Below are positions 20,122 through 31,880 of a DNA stretch of 64,000 nucleotides, one piece after another. The DNA is from Penelope pileata. Lineage: Eukaryota; Chordata; Aves; Galliformes; Cracidae. Each line of letters starts with the position of its first letter. Within the stretch, counting starts at the first letter, position 1. A program made the translations under genes and the position numbers. Where the stretch lies: assembly GCA_013396635.1 (NCBI GenBank), contig WBMW01001713.1, positions 2,058,413 through 2,122,412 of the forward strand. Reading direction: 5' to 3'. The notes under the pieces are model-generated. The model saw only the letters and a list, made by a program, of their open reading frames with translations, made no database searches and was not told the origin of the DNA.

Positions 20122-22815
20122 CGCAGGTGCTCCTCCTGAGCCTCTCTCGGTCACAGGGACAATGCCAGCGTGATGCGAAATGCAGCAAGATAATGCTAAA
20201 TGTTCCTTCCGATCTTAGCTCCTGAGGCTGAGCAGTGTGGCTGTTTTCATGATGCTTGTGGAAGGTTTTGGATGCTCACGGTCAGTGGGTAACAGAGAGT
20301 GGGGTGCAAAGCTTCCCCCATACTCCTGGGGCCTCCTGATATAGGGAGGGATTTGGTGATTCCATTGAACTGATTCAAAAGCTTGCCGATAAAACCATCA
20401 CCCACTACCAAAACCGACCTCCAGTCTTGTTTGTAATCCTCCTTTACGGATTTGTACTTTTTCAGTTAGTCCCAGAGGCTTTTCCCCATGTCTCATGGTA
20501 GGTGCCAGCCACGTCGGGACGCATGAGCTGCTTGCAGGGGACTGATTTGCATCTATTTCTTGCCCTCTGGGAGCGTGAAGGGTTTCAACCTCATGCTCCT
20601 TTGATTTGGGATTCATCAGCCAAATGCTCCTCCTAAAAACTTCCAAACACAGCGAGATTCAAAGCACACTGTGCCTCGGGCCAGGAGGACCAGTGTTGGT
20701 GGCTGCTGTTGCAGCAGGTCCTGCAGGACTGGAGTAGACCATCCTCTAGAACAGCCTCAAGGGATTTATTCTGCTCAAAACTCACAGATGGAGCCATCAC
20801 CCAGTGCTGAAAGTCTTGGGGTAATAATTACAGAGGCTGAATTTAGAAAAATGCACTCAAGGCTTTGGTCTGGAGTGTAAAGCTCTTTGGACACTCCTTT
20901 ATTTCTGTGTTTTCTTCCCATTGACCAAGCAGCTGGACAGAGCCTGTCTTTGGTACCTGTCTTTCCACTTCTGTGCAGGACGCACGCTGGGTTTGCGGTC
21001 GGTCCCGCTGGCCACGTGGCCCCAGCAATTCAGCTGCCTTTACCTGGTGCCTGCCCCAACACAGATGCCTCTTCAGGCCCCAGGAGCAAGAACAACAACT
21101 GGACTTCATCCTTCCTTTGAGGAAGAACCTGTGTGCTCCAAGGCTTCTCTCTGCAGACAAGCTCTGACCAGCTCCTTTGCAGCAGAGAAGAGTGCCAAGC
21201 TGTAAGTGTGGGAAAGGGCAGGGTCTGCTTCTCTGTGGGGACCACCATGACCCAAAAGTCCTTCCTGGAGGTGGTTGAGTGGTCCTGGGTTGCTGGGCAG
21301 ACCCCTGAGGAGGGGAGGCTGTTCCCACCTATCAAAGCATGCTACTGCCTGTGCTTTGGCTCTGAGGATCGTCAGCTCTCGAGTGCCCTCACCAGGGATC
21401 AGCAGAGCCCTCTCCTCAGAGTGAGATGCTAACAGCATGCTCTGACCACAGTAGGGAGAGGCCGAGGGACTCAGTGCTTTGCTCCCTCCTTGGGCTGGGA
21501 GCACTGGGACAGCTGAGGTCACTGCCCATCTCCTCTCATCCTGCCTTCAAGTTTCAGTTAGTGCAAAGGGGTGAAAAGAAATGTGCTAGTTGGAGGTGCT
21601 GAGATGCTGCAGGCAGAGCAGGGGGCTGCAGGCAGTGCTGGGGATGATGAGTTTATGGCAGTGGCACACTTAGACATTACATCAGCACTAGCGTGGCAGA
21701 GCAGTCCAGCCTGGCCTTCCAGAACTGGTTTTGCCCCTCAGCTGAGCAGCTGTGTAATCTTCAGGGTAATTTCTACAGTTGTTGAGCACCTTGTTGCAGC
21801 ACTCCCTGCAGAATCATTGCTGCAGGGAGAGCTTCCACCCTCCCCTGCTTCCCTTCCTGGCTGCATCCTGTTTGCATGGGGCTCTGTGCAGGGACAGATC
21901 CAGCACCTCCCACCATGGAGCTCCAGATCACCATGTCCTACAAACCCAAGCTGTTGGCACTGACTCCCCCCAAACTGCCTCCAGAAATGGGCCTCTAGGG
22001 TGCAGGAGGGAGGCACTGAGGGCTTGCAGGAGGCACTTGTTCAATATGCATTAAAGGTCCTTTCTCTGTGCTGCTGCAGATTTACCCCTCAAGTTACAAC
22101 AGCAGATGCTATTCTGACTCAGTTCAACCTTTCCTCACACCAGGTGCAAGGATCTTTGTGCCATTTGCCAACACACATCATGGGGAACACAGCATCTGGG
22201 GGAAAAATGTACCAAACCAGTGCACCCCTCTGTTCAGAGCTGCCTTCAGAGCTCAGCAGGAGTTTGGCTGCTCTGCTTCTGAACTCAGAGGCAAGACCGA
22301 AAAAGTTCTCTCTTTTTAGGCCAGAGATGGGCAAAATAATTCAGCATGAATGTTAAAATTTGGATGTGCTGAGGTGTTGTGAAATTGTGTGGAACAGACT
22401 TTTTTTTCCCCCTATGAGTACAGTGGAAGGGTGTTGAAATGAGAAATATTTGCTTTCTAAAATGTTTCAGTTGTTAGTGGATTTAAGTATTGTCATTAAG
22501 TGTTTTGCAAACCCCAGCATGTTTCAGCTGGGTCAAGCCCAACCAGTTGTTTAGGGGTTTGGTTTTAGTTTTGGGCTTAGCTGAAAAAGTTGTGAATGTT
22601 TGTCCCAAACAACTGAGAAAAAGGTTGTTTGGGGTTCTTCCAGGAAAAGCAAGTATTCACATTGTTTGCAAAATTACAGCCATGACCTAAATAAAACCTT
22701 GCCCAACATGATGAGCTCTTTTGCTTAATGAACTGAAAATAGCTGGAGAAAAGAACCGAATACAGGAAGACTCAGTCTCACTTTGAAGACTTTGCTGGTT
22801 TCTTTCACAATCTCA
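20122..22815. other. Intergenic, nothing recognised
   Basis: No splice-bounded open frame with family similarity was seen on either strand. The open frames present are short and compositionally ordinary. Confidence 0.5.
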
Positions 22816-22821
22816 TTTATT
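22816..22821 (-). terminator. Candidate poly(A) signal AATAAA, TOR1AIP2
   Basis: Minus-strand hexamer about 2.4 kb past the TOR1AIP2 stop; assignment rests only on being the first canonical signal noticed. Confidence 0.3.
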
Positions 22822-25243
22822 TTTAAATAGAAGACTTGTTTCAGAAGCAAGCAGGTTTTTTTTTTCTTTAAAAGATCATAAAAATATATCTGTATTAGAA
22901 CAGCTATGCTAGATGATGCTTACAGCAAGGTTTCCAAGCAGCATGACGTTGCCATTGCATACCTTGGCTATGCATTAGGCACACAGTACATAAAACTGGT
23001 AGTGACATAACTTTAAAATACTATTTTCCTTCAAGATATCGATGTCACATGATTAATGCTTTGCCAGTTCTCACATCAGCGCCAATACTGAACCATGCAG
23101 AGCAGAAACAGTGTTTTCTGTTACCAAAATAGCAATAAAAAGGAAGAAGGGGAGGAAGCAACCGGTATCTTGCCCATATCTTGTACAAAAGCACGCCTGG
23201 GGCTGGTCTGCTGATGCCAGGCTCCAGCCTGTCTAGCCCAGCGTTTGGTGTGGTTAAAACCTCTGCAGAGGGACACTTTGTGTCTAACCCTTGGGTAACA
23301 CTGCAGGGGTAGCTCAGCTCCCTTGCTGCCATGGGGGATAAACATCAGTAAGGCTGGGGTAGTGGGTAAAGTGCTGCCAGGTGTGGAAAAAGTGGGCAAC
23401 ACTCCTGGGTCTTGTCTTCACTTGACCAGCAGCATAAAGAAATTAAAGGTCTGTTCTTTGGTTCAAATAGGAACCCCCTCCTTGTCCTTCTTTCTGTCCC
23501 CTCCCTCAAGTTAATGGCCACAGACCTCCCGGAAGAGGCGAGGTGCTCAGTGGGAGGACAGAAGGGATGGGCAGTGATTTCAGGCACTGGGTGAAGGGCT
23601 GAGCCATCCGTGGGGCAGCTCAGCAAGGCACCATAGGCCAGCATGGAGGTCTGGAGCACTCAGATGCATCCCTTGTAAAAACAGCATAGTGTTCTTGATT
23701 TGCATCTTGTTCAGGTGTAGTCTCTGCCTCTGCAAGGCTTCAGTCTGTGCTGTTTGTATGGAAACAAGCCATGCTTTGCTCCAGCTGCTCCTTCTCCAGC
23801 AGACAGGGCTGTAGGCACAAGGGGCTGGCTGCTGGGTTATTACAAATACCTCAACCTGTGCCTGCCCCCAGGTATTCCCTGAGTTAGCAGCTCTGCCCCA
23901 GCACTCCTGCAGTAATTCAGTGTGCAGGGGCACCATGGCATTTGCAGGACCTGGATTTCTCTTCCTGGGATGCAGAAGAGGAGGCACAATAAGAATCCAT
24001 CCTGCTTAGTTAAGGTGTTAGAGTGTTAAGGCCGGAGGTTCTGTCTTTCCCAGGTGGTATCAGCTCTGCTCCTAGTTGCTCTACTATTAGTCAGAGCACC
24101 ACCTGCCTGGCAGGAAGGCAAATGTACCTTTGGTGGGCAAGGACCTGGTGTGCTGCCTGATGTGGTTTGAAATAAATATGAGTGTTATCATCTACATTCA
24201 TCAATAACCGTTAGCTGGGGAGATGCAGGCAGGACCAGGGAAAGCAAGGCAGGGGACTGCTGGGCTGCAAACACTCGCAGTCTCTGTGAAGGCATGGTGT
24301 GGGAGGAACCACCCTGGAAAAACTGTGGAGGGGCTCAGGGGCGTATTTTGTCAGCTCACTCCTGTCGTGACCCTGAGGGCTCCCCTCTGTGCAGGGAAAT
24401 GATGTGGAAATGTGTCTGATGGCTTCCAGCCCTAAATCCAGATCAGAGGTCTGGGTGAAAAGGAATCACATAGGACCAAAGCTGATGCCTCAGCTCAAAA
24501 AAGATGCTCATAGCCTTGTGGTGGTAAATGGATCAAGAGTGAACTTCTTTAAGAGCTAGCATTAAGTTAAACTGTATTACTCATTCCTTTACCTGTGTGA
24601 TCCCTTGAGGCTTCACACCATCATAGTGACAACAAAGTGTTCTGTGTTTCATTCTCTGTTTTCAGAATGGCTTAAGGGCCACCCCTGAGGATTCCCCTGG
24701 TTTTGTGTAGTGTTTTAAGTGCTGACAGCTTGAAATTTTTTGTAATTGATGTTTGAGGGATTTCTGGATTGCAGGTTTGTTTGAACAATCTGTATTTAGG
24801 ATCTGGTCTTGGCTTGGGTGTCAGTCAGTGAAGCTCTATCAGGACTGACTGGGCAAACTCTTGACTACTAAACTGATTTTCTTTTTTGAAGCGTGACTTC
24901 AAAATGTTGGGTTTAGGAAATTTGACTTTGCTTTGACCCACTTCCTGCACCATATTGTGCTTCCCTCCCGTCTCCCCACATTGTAATGTGTTCCTGTGCA
25001 TTAGCAGTCTACAACATCAGCTCTTCCCACCTGTCAGAAGGAAGCATACAGCCTGTTACCTTCAGTTGGCCAAGGGACCTGGATCAATCTGTAGCTGTTG
25101 AACCATTCCCAGGAAGGTATGGGAAACAAATTGTAGAGAAATACCACTGGGGCGTTACAAGGTGAGTTCCTTGTTCTTTTGTGTCTCTGCCTGCACCAGG
25201 GCTGGCTTTCCAGCCCTTCCTGGGGCTCTGGCAGCCTTTGCCC
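22816..25243 (-). other. Probable long 3' UTR of TOR1AIP2
   Basis: Downstream of the TOR1AIP2 stop codon on the minus strand. The only canonical AATAAA I found on this strand is at 22816-22821, which would give a UTR of about 2.4 kb. A nearer non-canonical signal is possible. Confidence 0.35.
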
Positions 25244-26010
25244 CTAGGGTTTGATGTGGACGTGGCAGCCCCTCTTCTCAATGTTCTGCACGGGGTGGAT
25301 CGGTAGGACCAGGTGCGAGATGCGGCTCCACAGCCCGCTCAGTTTGTCAGTGTCCATGTGATTGTAGGAGCTGGGGGTTTTGGCATTGGTGAACTTGGCC
25401 CAGAGGAAGTCACGAACCCTTTCTTCCACCTGCCGGAGGCTGATGTCAGCGTCCAGCGTTTCCTCCTCCAGCAGCACAGTCAGCAGCAGGGCCACATCCT
25501 TGAAAGCAGCACTCTCGTGGTCGCAGTACTTGTAGAAGATGAGGGTGGCCCCCGCTGGCAGCATCTCGAAGCGATGTATCACTGCAGCACGGTCCCCAGC
25601 CTGGAAAGCTGAGCTGAGCTCTGAGTCCACCTGCAGCTTGGCCTGGTCACTCTGGAGCCCAGATTTATCCTTGCCATCGATCTGCACCGTGCTGGCATGC
25701 AGGGCGGCCGAGTAGGTGTTGGCTACAGTGGTGCTAAGGCATCGCAAGGTCCGCTCGCCCTTGCGGGCGGCCGTGAAGATGATGATGGCTGGCTGCGTGT
25801 GGTGAGACGTGTTGAGGTGCTTCTGCAGGAACTTGCGCCCTCGAAGCCACAAGTGGGGACTCTGCCCTGGAAACACGTCCTGCAGCTGGCTGAACCGGGA
25901 CAGGAAGGCCTCCACCGTGGGGCTCCTGGGGGCCGGCTGGGACTTGGCGGTTGGGTTGCCGAAGCAGATTATGAAGAAGCAGAGCAACACGAAGCCCACA
26001 ATGGCAAGTC
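25244..26010 (-). CDS. TOR1AIP2: TOR1AIP2 terminal exon: membrane segment and torsin-activating domain
   Basis: Acceptor TGTTGAGCAG, phase 1 in; stop TAG at 25244-25246. One exon carries the transmembrane helix and the whole lumenal domain, as in TOR1AIP1. Conserved blocks: [86 protein letters not shown]. Confidence 0.96.
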
Positions 26011-29000
26011 CTGCTCAACAGGGGAGAGATGCAAACAGGGAAGAGAAGTCAGGCCCAAGTGACCCACAGGGATCTGCTTTTTTTCTCCCTCCTTGACCTT
26101 CCCCGCTACGATAGGAAAGTGGTTCAGGCTGGCACTCTCTGGGGTCCCCAGAACGGTGAAGAAGCCGCTTGCTCCATGCTGTAGGACCCGTGCTCCTTCA
26201 CACCACCTGGGAGGCTACAGCTCCAGAGATGGAGGCAAGGCAACAGCTTCACAGTTACAGAGCAGAACACCTAAGGAAATTGCAGCTGGCCAAGAGCTTT
26301 CTTCTCTTTCCCCATCTCCTCTGTTTTCTTTCAGATTTGTGACCACATGGAGCACCTCCCTCTACATATGGAGGTGGCCGACTCAGCTAAGGCATGTGCT
26401 CCCTGCCTTCCTCCTAGCTGTGCTGGGTGAACAAGGGCTGCCCTGCTTCCCTCCAGAAGGGAGGACAGGGAGGTTCAGACAGAACTGCTGGTGTTCCCAG
26501 GATCTCTTCCTGCCAGGAGAAATGTGTGTTCCAGATTGGCATCAGGCCTCAAAGCACAGAAGGGTTTTAAGAAGGAGAGGCCCATCAGTTTAGGAGCCTC
26601 AGATCTCCCAAGACACGCCAGGGTGTTCCCTGCATGCTGAATATGATGCCTCTGCTTTAGAGGCTGGAGAGCTGGAGGGAAAGCCTGCTACTCCTGGGTG
26701 AAACTGGGCTTATCTTTAAGGGCATGGATTGCTTTCTTTACATGTGACCTGTTCCCTCCAAACCTTTAAAGCCTGCTGAACAGCAATTCCCTCAAACCTG
26801 CAGAGAAGACTGAGAAGAGTCCTGAGAGAGAAGAATTAAATGTGCTTCATTACTTGTTCCTGGAGGATCAGGGCCTTCTGGTCGACGAGTAATGCACAAG
26901 GTAAGCTTCTTTTCCTCACCTTTCAGTAAGGGGAACTCTTTAGACTTCTGTTCAGCATTTTGGGCAGTGATGTTCTGCAAGCAGGGCTGAGCCTCTGGCT
27001 GTGCGGCTGCACGTCCTATAGCGAGAGAAACAAATCTGCTACTTGCTGTTGAGAGAACAGCTAAGCTGAGCTGCAATGGGAAAAGCAACAGTGCTTCCTG
27101 GAGCTCCCAGCTGCGAAAGAGTTAGAAGTTAATACTACTTTAAGGAGTCTTGTCTCAAATTGCTTTTTGGGCAGAGAAAGGAGGAAGATTCAGGATGATT
27201 TCATGCCTTTGAAAGCAGGACCGCAGCCAAAGGAGAGAGGAACAGAGAGGAGACGGTTAACTTTGCGCTAAGGAGCAAATACCTTCTTTCTTGTTTGACT
27301 CCAAAAAACTGACAGCAGGCACTAGAAATCTCACAATCCCATTTTTCCAACACGTATGCAAAGCAAAGGCATGTGCACAATGGAGCAGCAGCAGTGTGCA
27401 ATCACCAGCTCACCTTTGGTCCCATGTCTGCTCCTTAATGTGCCTGAGGATTCACCCTCCTGTGTCACTTGCTCTGTGTGCTCTCCTGGCTCCTGATCTA
27501 GGAGAGGAGCACTGGTGCTCTCCTCTGCCAAGAGGCCCTTGGTGACATCTTCTGGGGCATTCAGATCCGAACGTGTCATTTTACTGTGAGAGCTCAGTGA
27601 CTTGCTTCTTGGTAAAGCACCTTCCTCTCTGTGGGAGCTTTCATATTGCCTGCTTGTCTCCTGGTCCTCCTGTGCTTCCTGGAGGATGTGGCTGTCTCCT
27701 GTGCTGTCTGTTTCATCTTGGGCCAGCTTGGCTGTAGGGAATGAAATTCACACGCCTAGGCTTAGTTTCTTTCAGGAAAAGAACCAACCACCTTTTCTCC
27801 TGTTCTGCCTCCTCTAAGGAAAGGCCCAGGTTATCAGCATTCTGGAAATGAAGTACACACAGACGGGGAGAGACTCACCTCTGTCCAAACCATTTTCTTC
27901 TTGAGATCTCTCTAACACACCATCTTTTGTCTCCCCAGGTTCTTCCAGTGACACTTCAGTTCCCTGAGGAACCTTCCCCCCCACTGTGGGGCCAGCTGAC
28001 TCTGACAGAGTCGTCTCTCCCCCATGAGCAGCTGGTGGCTTACACACTGACGAGGCCTCTGGTTTGCAGGAGGTCTCAGGCCACGTGCCTGTCACTTGGT
28101 GCTCAAGTATTTCTTGGGGAGGCTCTTGGTGTACGGGACGCTCTGCTGTGCTCTCCACCTCCTCTTGGGCTGGCCCAGCTGTTGGGATCAGAGGTCACAA
28201 GCTCAGTTAGCCATGCAGAGATAAGGACACCCAGCATTTTACCACCACCCTGCAAAACTCCCAGATCTTGCATTTCAGAAACGTCTACGCAAGCTTCTGT
28301 CGAGGAGAATTTACCATGGCTAGCCATGACCAACGAATCACACCGCCTTATGCTCACACAGAGGACTCCATGGTTTTTGACTGTAGTAGTGGCCATACAG
28401 CGTGCCGTCACTTTCAGAGATTTTTCCTCTACCCACCCTTTGACCCGTCCAACACCAGTAGCTTGAATCACTTTTAATGCTCAGATCTTATCGCCAACGT
28501 GTGGTGGGTTGGCGTTGGTGCAGCTGAGCACCTGGGCTAACCAAAAGTGGGAATACGCGTGGGTTGAGATTATGACACCTGAAGAAGTGAAGGAAGGGGC
28601 TGGGGGTCCCAAGTGATGCAAAGACAATCCCTCACCACCTCCCACAGGTGGGCAGCCGATGACCAGAGAAACTCCAGGCAATGGCCACCTTGGAAGCCAA
28701 CCCTATCTTCTCCTCTTCTTCCTGCACCCCTGCTGTATGCTGAGCATGGCACTATTGTGTATGGAATATCCCTTTGGCCAATTCAGCTCAGTTCTCCCAG
28801 CTTTGTCTCCCAATCTTTTGCACATCCCAAGCCTACTTGCTGGTAGAAAAAGAAAGCTTTGAGGCTGTGCAAACACTGTTCAGCAGTAGCCAAAACATTG
28901 GTGTGTTATGTTTTTTTTTCCTTTTTCTTTCTTTTTTTCTTTTCTTTTTTTTAAACTCAAATCCAAAACACAGCACCCTACAGGCTGCTATGCAGAAAAT

Positions 29001-31125
29001 TAAGTCTGTCCTAGCCAGACCCAGTGCACTCCATTCTATGGGGATGGCAATCTCTTCTTAAATGGTAGCGTATGTTAGCACATCTTCCCCAAGGAGTGGT
29101 TTTCCTAGGCTGGTAGATTAAGATGACAGACTTGAAGCATTTCTAAGGCTGTTGTTCAATACTGGCCATAACAGTTATGCCAGTGTCCGTGCAACAACCA
29201 CCTCAGAAGACAAGCCCACCTCCCCATTCTTCTTGTACCCCAGGTTTTATTGCTGATGGGGGCTGCTCTTCCCAACAGCTATGGTAACCCAGAAACAGCA
29301 AATGGAAAGCAAATATTAGGGCATAATTCAAGAGAGAAATTCTGAGGCTGAACATGAGAGATCTTTCTGACACACCATCTTTTGTCTCCCCAGGTTCTTC
29401 CAGTGACACTTCAGTTCCCTGAGGAACCTTCTCCCCCACTGTGGGGCCAGCTGACTCTGACAGAGTCGTCTCTCCCCCATGAGCAGCTGGTGGCTTACAC
29501 ACTGACGAGGCCTCTGGTTTGCAGGAGGTCTCAGGCCACGTGCCTGTCACTTGGTGCTCAAGTATTTCTTGGGGAGGCTCTTGGTGTACAGGACGCTCTG
29601 CTGTGCTCTCCACCTCCTCTTGGGCTGGCCCAGCTGTTGGGATCAGAGGTCACAAGCTCAGTTAGCCATGCAGAGATAAGGACACCCAGCATTTTACCAC
29701 CACCCTGCAAAACTCCCAGATCTTGCATTTCAGAAACGTCTACGCAAGCTTCTGTCGAGGAGAATTTACCATGGCTAGCCATGATCAACAAATCACACCG
29801 CCTTATGTTCACACAGAGGACTCCATGGTTTTTGACTGTAGCAGTGGCCATACAGCGTGCCGTCACTTTCAGAGATTTTTCCTCTACCCACCCTTTGACC
29901 CATCCAACACCAGTAGCTTGAATCACTTTTAATGCTCAGATCTTATCGCCAACGTGTGGTGGGTTGGCGTTGGTGCAGCTGAGCACCTGGGCTAACCAAA
30001 AGTTAACAGCTATGGTAACATATAGAAACTCAAATGGAAAGCAAATATTGGGGCATAATTCAAGAGAGAAATTCTGAGGCTGAACACAAGAATTTGCAAC
30101 ATGTTCTGAATCTTACGAAACCAAACTGCAGCTCGAATTTCAGGCACTATTTGTGGAAAAATGACTTATGGCTGAACAGAAAGTACAACGACAGAGAAAT
30201 AATTATGCTAAATTAGAATAAAGACCGACAAAAACGGCAAGGAACTCCCTACTGGTTTGAAAAAAGAGAAAAGCTGCACTTGTCACATGTCCTTTGGAGC
30301 ATGACTCCGACATTCTTGTACAAGTAACAAGAAGGCACCACGAGAACGTAAGTGCATGGTAGGAACTGAAATGCAGGTAACCCAGAGGTATCCTGCTATT
30401 CCAGCTGGGCACAAGTAATACTCCTTGCCCTGCCTCCTCTGTAGGTTTTACATCCCTAGGTGGTGGAAAACTGGCTTATTATTGAATGCTTGTCAATTTT
30501 TGGCTTTTGGGCTGTGCAGAGTTTCGATCCTGCACTCGAGCTGAACTGTCTCATCCCCACCTGGCAGGTACAACCTTGTGAGACTCACTTCTTCACTGGA
30601 AGCAAACTTGTTTTAAGCTCTGAACTTCTCTTCGTGGGTCCATGTGAGATACCTGTGTTGAAGAGAGCTTCCTCTTCCTTGACTGGTAACCCAAGGGAGG
30701 TGACTCTATCCCTGCCACCGGGTATGCATGACCCTGCCAGTGGGAGCTGCTCTACCTGATTGCACTTTTATCTGGCTGCTGGCCCAGAGGTGTTGCTCTC
30801 ACTGCACTCTGCCTTACAAAACTGCTTCCCATGGGGGAGCACTGGGATACCGGGAAGAAAGCTCTCCCAGCCTGTAGCTCTGTCTTGAGCCCTTCTCGAG
30901 CTGCATCCCAAACATAAAGCCTAAACCTGTTGCACACCGGAATCCAAAACTGAAAGTAACTAGCTACTATGTAAAGTCACCTTCCTGGAGAAGAGGGGAT
31001 TTCTTGTTTCTTTTGGTTTCCCTTGTTACTGTTGAAATCCTTTTGCAAGGGGATTTTCCCAGGAGATGAAGCAAGCACAGGGTTCACTTACCTCCGGGCA
31101 GACCCACACTTGGATTCTCTTCCAT
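25244..31125 (-). CDS. TOR1AIP2: TOR1AIP2 / LULL1, ER-resident torsin activator (504 aa)
   Basis: Five coding exons (31125-31092, 28178-27879, 27731-27414, 27015-26920, 26010-25244) join in frame, all by phase-1 introns. Residues 1-250 are a hydrophilic, acidic cytosolic/nucleoplasmic region; 251-267 ([17 protein letters not shown]) are one membrane segment; the rest is the lumenal torsin-activating domain. LULL1 supplies an arginine finger that switches on torsin ATPases in the ER. The matching residue is R479 in [12 protein letters not shown]. Cys in FYKYCDHES and near the C-terminus are also conserved. Human LULL1 is 470 aa. The start is taken from AAAATGGAAGAG because its exon joins exon 2 in the right phase; the adjacent TOR1AIP1 confirms the assignment. 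Intron 1 contains a broken copy of exon 2. Confidence 0.95.
26920..27015 (-). CDS. TOR1AIP2: TOR1AIP2 coding exon 4
   Basis: Acceptor CTCGCTATAG, donor GTGAGGAA; 96 nt, phase 1 in and out. Encodes [18 protein letters not shown] and EFPLLKG, immediately before the membrane segment. Confidence 0.88.
27414..27731 (-). CDS. TOR1AIP2: TOR1AIP2 coding exon 3
   Basis: Acceptor TTCCCTACAG, donor GTGAGCTG; 318 nt, phase 1 in and out. Encodes an acidic, Ser- and Gln-rich stretch ([28 protein letters not shown]) of the cytosolic domain. Confidence 0.88.
27879..28178 (-). CDS. TOR1AIP2: TOR1AIP2 coding exon 2 (intact copy)
   Basis: Acceptor GATCCCAACAG, donor GTGAGTCT; 300 nt, phase 1 in and out. Encodes a Glu/Pro/Ser-rich, disordered-looking stretch ([18 protein letters not shown] through EENGLDR). 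Most of it is duplicated 1,455 bases to the right, but only this copy keeps the donor. Confidence 0.88.
27903..28548. repeat. 646-bp duplication, copy A (contains the functional exon 2)
   Basis: Aligns without gaps to 29358-30003 at a constant offset of 1,455. I counted about nine substitutions (roughly 98.6% identity). It covers most of exon 2 plus about 370 bases of the upstream intron. Confidence 0.95.
28911..28953 (+). repeat. Polypyrimidine tract
   Basis: T/C-only run of about 43 bases in TOR1AIP2 intron 1, between the two duplication copies. Confidence 0.85.
29274..29354. repeat. Direct repeat flanking copy B, left
   Basis: About 81 bases starting AACAGCTATGGTAAC and ending GAGGCTGAACA, matching 30005-30086 with a few differences. 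It abuts the left edge of copy B. Confidence 0.9.
29358..29633 (-). pseudogene. Broken duplicate of TOR1AIP2 coding exon 2
   Basis: Keeps the acceptor and the first 276 nt of exon 2 with an open frame (differences include Gly to Glu in GPTVGEKVP and Leu to Ser in DGVSERS). The duplication stops 24 nt before the donor, so the exon cannot be spliced normally to exon 3. It lies between coding exon 1 and the intact exon 2. If its acceptor were used, translation would run on into unique sequence and stop at 29203-29205. Confidence 0.85.
29358..30003. repeat. 646-bp duplication, copy B (truncated exon 2)
   Basis: Direct-orientation partner of 27903-28548. Three CpGs intact in copy A appear as CA/TG here, and none the other way round. 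This suggests copy B is the unconstrained duplicate. Confidence 0.95.
30005..30086. repeat. Direct repeat flanking copy B, right
   Basis: Partner of 29274-29354, starting one base after copy B ends. The pair resembles a very long target-site duplication around the inserted copy. Confidence 0.9.
31092..31125 (-). CDS. TOR1AIP2: TOR1AIP2 coding exon 1 (start codon)
   Basis: Encodes [11 protein letters not shown] plus one base, followed by a very strong donor (GGAG/GTAAGTGA). The 5' UTR continues to the right, and its acceptor is not clear. The start is inferred from in-frame joining to exon 2, which has no ATG of its own. Confidence 0.75.
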
Positions 31126-31710
31126 TTTCTTTCTCCCCTGGAGATCCAGCGCAGTTCTGCTTCACTTTCTCCTTTGCTTGTACAGGAACTCGTCTCCCTG
31201 CTGCTGGGGGGGCTGACCAAGTCCTACCCCCGGCAGGGCCACCATCCCGTCTCGGCCTCGGGAACCGCAGCTGAGTGCCTGTAGACCTGATAAGTGCAAA
31301 CAAAGCCGCGGTGATTCACGGTGGAAGGGAACGCTCCTCCCTCCAAGCTCAAAGTCAAGTTTAGTTGGAGGAAAAAGGGTGCATGTAACCCGTACGGTAT
31401 GCCATGAACTCACAGTGTGCAATGCCTGCCCACCAGCCAGTGACAGCATGGAAAACTCAGGAGAAACTTTCCCTGCTGGAGACAGGCTCGTGCAGACCAA
31501 AGATCTCGATTGCCAGCCTTTGCAGCAGCTGGAGGGGCTCCTTACCCCCAGGGCTGGCTCTGCAGCTCAGGTTTCTTGCTAGGTACAAGAATTAGGAGTG
31601 TGTGGGTGTAACCGTGGCTCTCCCGGCCTGGCTCCCGTCCCTCCCCTCCCTATGCCGTTCCCGCTCGCAGAAGAGGGAAGCACAAAGGTGCCGTGCCCTC
31701 GGACACTTAC

Positions 31711-31880
31711 CCAGGCAGGGCTGGAGCCGGTCGGGGTGGCGATGAGAAGCAGCGAGGCGGCCAGCGATGGCCCTGGGGCTTGTCCTTGCCCTCGGGCTCT
31801 GCGGCTGGCCAGACAGCCCTTTCCCTGAAGGCGCCCTGAACCCTCTGATGTGGGCGGGAGGGTGAACCCTGCCCTCACAC
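31711..31880 (-). promoter_or_regulatory. TOR1AIP2 promoter / non-coding first exon
   Basis: GC-rich stretch ending in a strong minus-strand donor (CCTGG/GTAAGTGT, exon edge at 31711). It lies about 600 bases upstream of the start-codon exon. The right limit (transcription start) is a guess. Confidence 0.5.

Noticed and set aside
27927..28466. 179-codon plus-strand frame present in both duplication copies (also at 29382-29921)
   Set aside because: It is antisense to TOR1AIP2 exon 2. Both copies keep it only because the duplication is recent.
28498..28548. Sequence starting TGTGGTGGGTTGGCG, resembling an inverted LTR terminus (also at 29953-30003)
   Set aside because: Similarity covers only about 20-50 bases and nothing further of an LTR follows.
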